Program-made: the position numbers and the translations under genes
Shown: one piece after another, positions 61,447-64,000 of the stretch
Layout: each line of letters starts with the position of its first letter
How positions within the stretch are numbered: the stretch's first letter is position 1
Origin: Emiliania huxleyi CCMP1516
Taxonomy: Eukaryota; Haptophyta; Isochrysidales; Noelaerhabdaceae
Direction: 5' to 3'
DNA: 64,000 bases
NCBI RefSeq assembly: GCF_000372725.1
Contig: NW_005200690.1
Span: 824,058 to 888,057 of the forward strand
The notes under the pieces: model-generated
Told to the model about the DNA's origin: nothing
Database searches by the model: none
Seen by the model: only the letters and a program-made list of their open reading frames with translations

Positions 61447-63150
61447 ATGTCCCTTTGCTGCCTCTGCACTCGCCCCGATGAGGAGCGAGTGTCGGGGCTT
61501 CGCCTGCCACACCCGTCTGTTTGTCGCCCGCTGGCCGTCCTTGTCTGCGTTTCGTGCGAGCAGGGCTTGATCCAAGAGCGTGGCGCACGACGCCGCATTT
61601 CTGACGGCGCACCCGAGCCGTCTCACTGGAGCGGGCCGCAGGTGCCCTCCGCTGGCCTGTGGCAGGTGGGGATCCCTGCTGGTGGCGACCTCCTCGACGA
61701 GTTCACGGGCCGCGCCATGCCCTCGCCGAAAGAGGAAGGCCACTTGACGCTCGGATCAAACGCCGCTGACGAGCAGTTGCAGGCGTGCAAGAAGAAGCGC
61801 TCCCGCGGGGCGTTCGAGGGTGTGGCCGGCGAGGGTGGTGAGACACACGAGGAGGCTGGCAACGAGGAAGAGGTGACGGACATCAAGGTTTACAACAACG
61901 AGAAGGAGGAGGTGGCAAGGGAGCCCGGGCTCGGCGACGCGGCTTCCACGCAGCGCAAGCAGCACAAGCAGGCGTACAAGAGCAAATTCAAGGTGGGTGA
62001 TCCGGTCATGCACAAGTTCAAGGAGGGTGAGGGGATGCGCTACCACAGGGGTGTGGTCAAGAGCATCAAGCTTGTGACTGAGGGAGGAAAGTGCCCGGGG
62101 ATTGAGCACTGCATCGAGTTTGACGACGGGGAAACCATCCACGACATGAAGGGGAGCGAGCTCAAGGCCTACAAGGCAAGCAAGGTGAAGTACAAGAAAA
62201 GCAAGGTGAAGAAAACTGTTGCGGGTGAGGTACTGATGGACAAACGCGCCGCAACTCAGTCATCTTCTCTTCCCCCTCTGCCAGCGCTGGTCCCCTGCAC
62301 CACGTTTGACCGCGAGGGTACATTGTCCTCGCATGCCACTTCCCTGCATCGGCGAACGAGCCGGCGTGTCATGCACATCCATCCGGAGCAGAGGGCGGCG
62401 CTTGCACGGGCCAAGCAGTACGGGCAAGAGGTGCTCGGCCGGCGCTTGAGCATCTACTGGCCACCGGAGAAGATGTGGTTCCGAGGGTGCATCAAGGACT
62501 TCTCCGTGATCGACGAGACTCACTATGTCGTCTATGATGACGGCGACGCACAGTGGGAGGCCCTTGGGAACTCTGAGGCGCTCAGCCACCTGCAGTGGGA
62601 ACAGGAGGGAACGCCTCGCTGCGGCAAGCCAGAACCCATGGTCAAGATTGAGCCGGAGGACCTTGAGCCGGAGGAAGTGTGCCCGCAGCACTCCTTGCCC
62701 GTCCCCTCGCGCAATGAGGCCCCCTCGCGCAATGAGGCCGACCTCAATGCTGCCAACGTGCTCATGAGCCTGCACATCCCACGGCTGCAAGAGAGCCACC
62801 TGGACGAGGCGAAGAGCACCGTTGATTCGGTCAAGATCTCTGACCTAGTAGGCTGCAGCCTCCTAACCGGTACTCCACAGCTCATCCCCTCTGACCTGCC
62901 TGAGGCGCAGGTTGACCACAAGTGGGTCCAGACTCTGCTGGAGCACGCGTGCGACCCGTCCGACCTGCTTTGGCTGTACAACAAGTGGGGTGCGCGGCAC
63001 AGCCGACAGGGGCTCCAGGAGGTCAAGCTGCGGCATGCTTCCACCGACAAGGCACATACGCTCGGTGACGCCGAGGCGATCGAGTACCTCCGAGACCTTG
63101 TGGGCCCCAAGGAGTACAACCGCCTTTGTTGGATGAGCCGCACGAACTAA
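61447..63150 (+). CDS. Tandem Tudor-like domain protein
   Basis: A 567-residue single-exon frame from ATG 61447. The N-terminus has a Cys motif (MSLCCLCTRPDEE, CVSCEQG). An acidic/Lys-rich linker (KKKRSRGAFEG) leads to the first small beta-barrel: FKVGDPVMHKFKEGEGMRYH, RGVVKSIKLV and CIEFDDGETIHDM. A second: RRLSIYWPPEKMWFRGCIKD, THYVVYDDGDAQWEAL. Both have the W/Y...G...YDDGD pattern of Tudor/Agenet-like readers of methylated histones. The C-terminal part (LDEAKSTVDSVKISDLVGC, LLEHACDPSDLLWLYNKWGA) is unrecognised. GC is lower than in neighbours. The gene sits between repeat D and repeat A, so an element origin cannot be excluded. Confidence 0.65.
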   Translation: MSLCCLCTRPDEERVSGLRLPHPSVCRPLAVLVCVSCEQGLIQERGARRRISDGAPEPSHWSGPQVPSAGLWQVGIPAGGDLLDEFTGRAMPSPKEEGHLTLGSNAADEQLQACKKKRSRGAFEGVAGEGGETHEEAGNEEEVTDIKVYNNEKEEVAREPGLGDAASTQRKQHKQAYKSKFKVGDPVMHKFKEGEGMRYHRGVVKSIKLVTEGGKCPGIEHCIEFDDGETIHDMKGSELKAYKASKVKYKKSKVKKTVAGEVLMDKRAATQSSSLPPLPALVPCTTFDREGTLSSHATSLHRRTSRRVMHIHPEQRAALARAKQYGQEVLGRRLSIYWPPEKMWFRGCIKDFSVIDETHYVVYDDGDAQWEALGNSEALSHLQWEQEGTPRCGKPEPMVKIEPEDLEPEEVCPQHSLPVPSRNEAPSRNEADLNAANVLMSLHIPRLQESHLDEAKSTVDSVKISDLVGCSLLTGTPQLIPSDLPEAQVDHKWVQTLLEHACDPSDLLWLYNKWGARHSRQGLQEVKLRHASTDKAHTLGDAEAIEYLRDLVGPKEYNRLCWMSRTN

Positions 63151-63276
63151 ACTCTTCTGTCGACGACAACGCAGCAGATACAGAACATCGGCTCGTAAGC
63201 TGACCAGAGCAAGCCGAGCCTCACCCCTGGTGGAGAGGGGGGGGGGGGGGGGGGAGCTGACAGATGACGGCTTGAG

Positions 63277-63500
63277 TACTTGGAGCACTTGGAGTGCAGT
63301 CGGTAACCTCACATCCAGGGCCGGGGAGCTAAGAAGCGTACCCAGCGGGCCGGATGCAGGATGATCGGCATCGGGCTACGGGCTAGAGAGCCCTGACCCC
63401 TAAGGGGGGGTGCGTGTTCGCAGGGAAAGGGCTGTAAAGTAAACACGGGTGCCCGAGGGTTAGCTCTGCGCTCCGGGTTTCCCCTAGCATAGGGTGCCCA
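63277..63500 (+). repeat. Dispersed repeat family A, copy near window end
   Basis: ACTTGGAGCACTTGGAGTGC, CACATCCAGGGCCGGGGAGC, CATCGGGCTACGGGCTAGAG and GCTCTGCGCTCCGGGTTTCC in the same order as the 32467 copy. A G-run (63238-63253) precedes it. Confidence 0.85.
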
Positions 63501-64000
63501 CAGGACCCAAAAAAAGAAAGGAAAAAGAAATGGGGCACTCCAGATCGCAGCACTTCATGTTGGCTAGTGCGTCGAGATATTGAGAGTGTGACTAGGAGGG
63601 TGGGACGCTGGGGATTCTCAAAGGTTATACCCTTGGAATGGCCGGATCCAGCCTTAAAAGTACGAGATCGCGCGCCCTTCGCGCACAGCACCGCCTGTTC
63701 TCCGCGGCTGTGTGACGACGCGTGCCGTGTACCAGCAGAGTTGGGCGCGCGCGGCGCGACGGCGCCCGCGAGGGAAGGCGCGGGTGCAGCGGCCGCCGGC
63801 GGCCGTGCCGCCCGCCAGCCGGCACAGCAGCGGCCAGCGCAGCGGCCGCCGGCGCAGCAGCCAGAGCAGCCGGTGCGCGCCTTGCGAGGCGAGTACTGCC
63901 GCCCGGTCTCCCCCGCGCTCCCTGCCCTTCCTCCCTTCTTTTTCCCTTTCTAGCCGTGGCTCGGTCTTCGGTCCCCGCCGGCCTCCCCCCCCCCCGGCTG
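63501..64000 (+). CDS. Possible 5' exon of a gene running off the window
   Basis: A Gln/Pro/Ala-rich frame from about 63640 (MEWPDPALKVRDRAPFAHST region) reads RQPAQQRPAQRPPAQQPEQP and ALRGEYCRPV, followed by pyrimidine-rich CCTTTTTCCCTTTCTAG, a good acceptor-like tract at 63935-63953. The low-complexity sequence makes the call weak. Confidence 0.25.

Overview
The window reads as nuclear DNA of a GC-rich unicellular alga, most likely a haptophyte of the Emiliania/Chrysochromulina type (inference). Genes are intron-rich, proteins are alanine- and proline-rich, many introns start with GC instead of GT, several N-termini look like secretory or plastid-targeting leaders, and the gene set (ABC1K kinase, TspO, GH51 arabinofuranosidase, AP2 repeats, PP2A B56, mitochondrial mL54) is eukaryotic and plastid-bearing. 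There are no operons, Shine-Dalgarno sites or prokaryotic signals.

Layout. 0-9 kb: a SET-like gene truncated by the window edge, a glycosyltransferase-like gene, a multi-exon GH51 alpha-L-arabinofuranosidase, a CRAL-TRIO lipid-binding protein and a small secreted protein. 9-20 kb: an MDR quinone oxidoreductase, a 12-exon ABC1K/UbiB-type kinase whose exon phases all close, a hypothetical gene divergent from a TspO/MBR gene, and a nuclear-looking hypothetical. 20-31 kb: low-confidence Ala/Pro-rich genes, a small leader-bearing protein, a membrane-anchored methyltransferase divergent from a triple CCCH zinc-finger gene, then a gene with an AID/APOBEC-like deaminase signature. 31-34.5 kb: dispersed repeats, no convincing gene. 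34.5-46 kb: PP2A B56 subunit (containing a 100-N gap and bad sequence), a protein with three AP2-like repeats, a chromodomain and a SAM domain, a second glycosyltransferase-like gene, a SAP-like/STI1 protein and a PAQR protein. 46-51.5 kb: a decayed element-like ORF, a copy of a dispersed repeat, a large inverted gene-fragment duplication, and two TGACAGC arrays around a short ORF. 52-64 kb: a type I membrane protein, an IQ/coiled-coil protein, mL54, a GST-like protein and a Tudor-like protein between repeats.

The main discovery candidate is in the introns. About twenty introns in seven genes are bordered by direct repeats of 8 to about 30 nt, one copy at the 5' splice site and one at the 3' splice site, so the repeated exon sequence itself supplies the GC or GT donor. 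The intervening cores fall into recognisable families: a CCGAGAT minisatellite family, a (CA)n family with a conserved 3' domain shared by unrelated genes, an AGAAGCGGAATACG family and a GACACGTCC family. This is the signature of introner elements (mobile units that create introns with target-site duplications). The families look active or recent because some duplications are still perfect.

Limits: gene models are read by eye. Splice sites are trusted where phase and protein conservation agree, and starts of genes without a clear ATG are flagged. Family assignments rest on remembered motifs, not searches.
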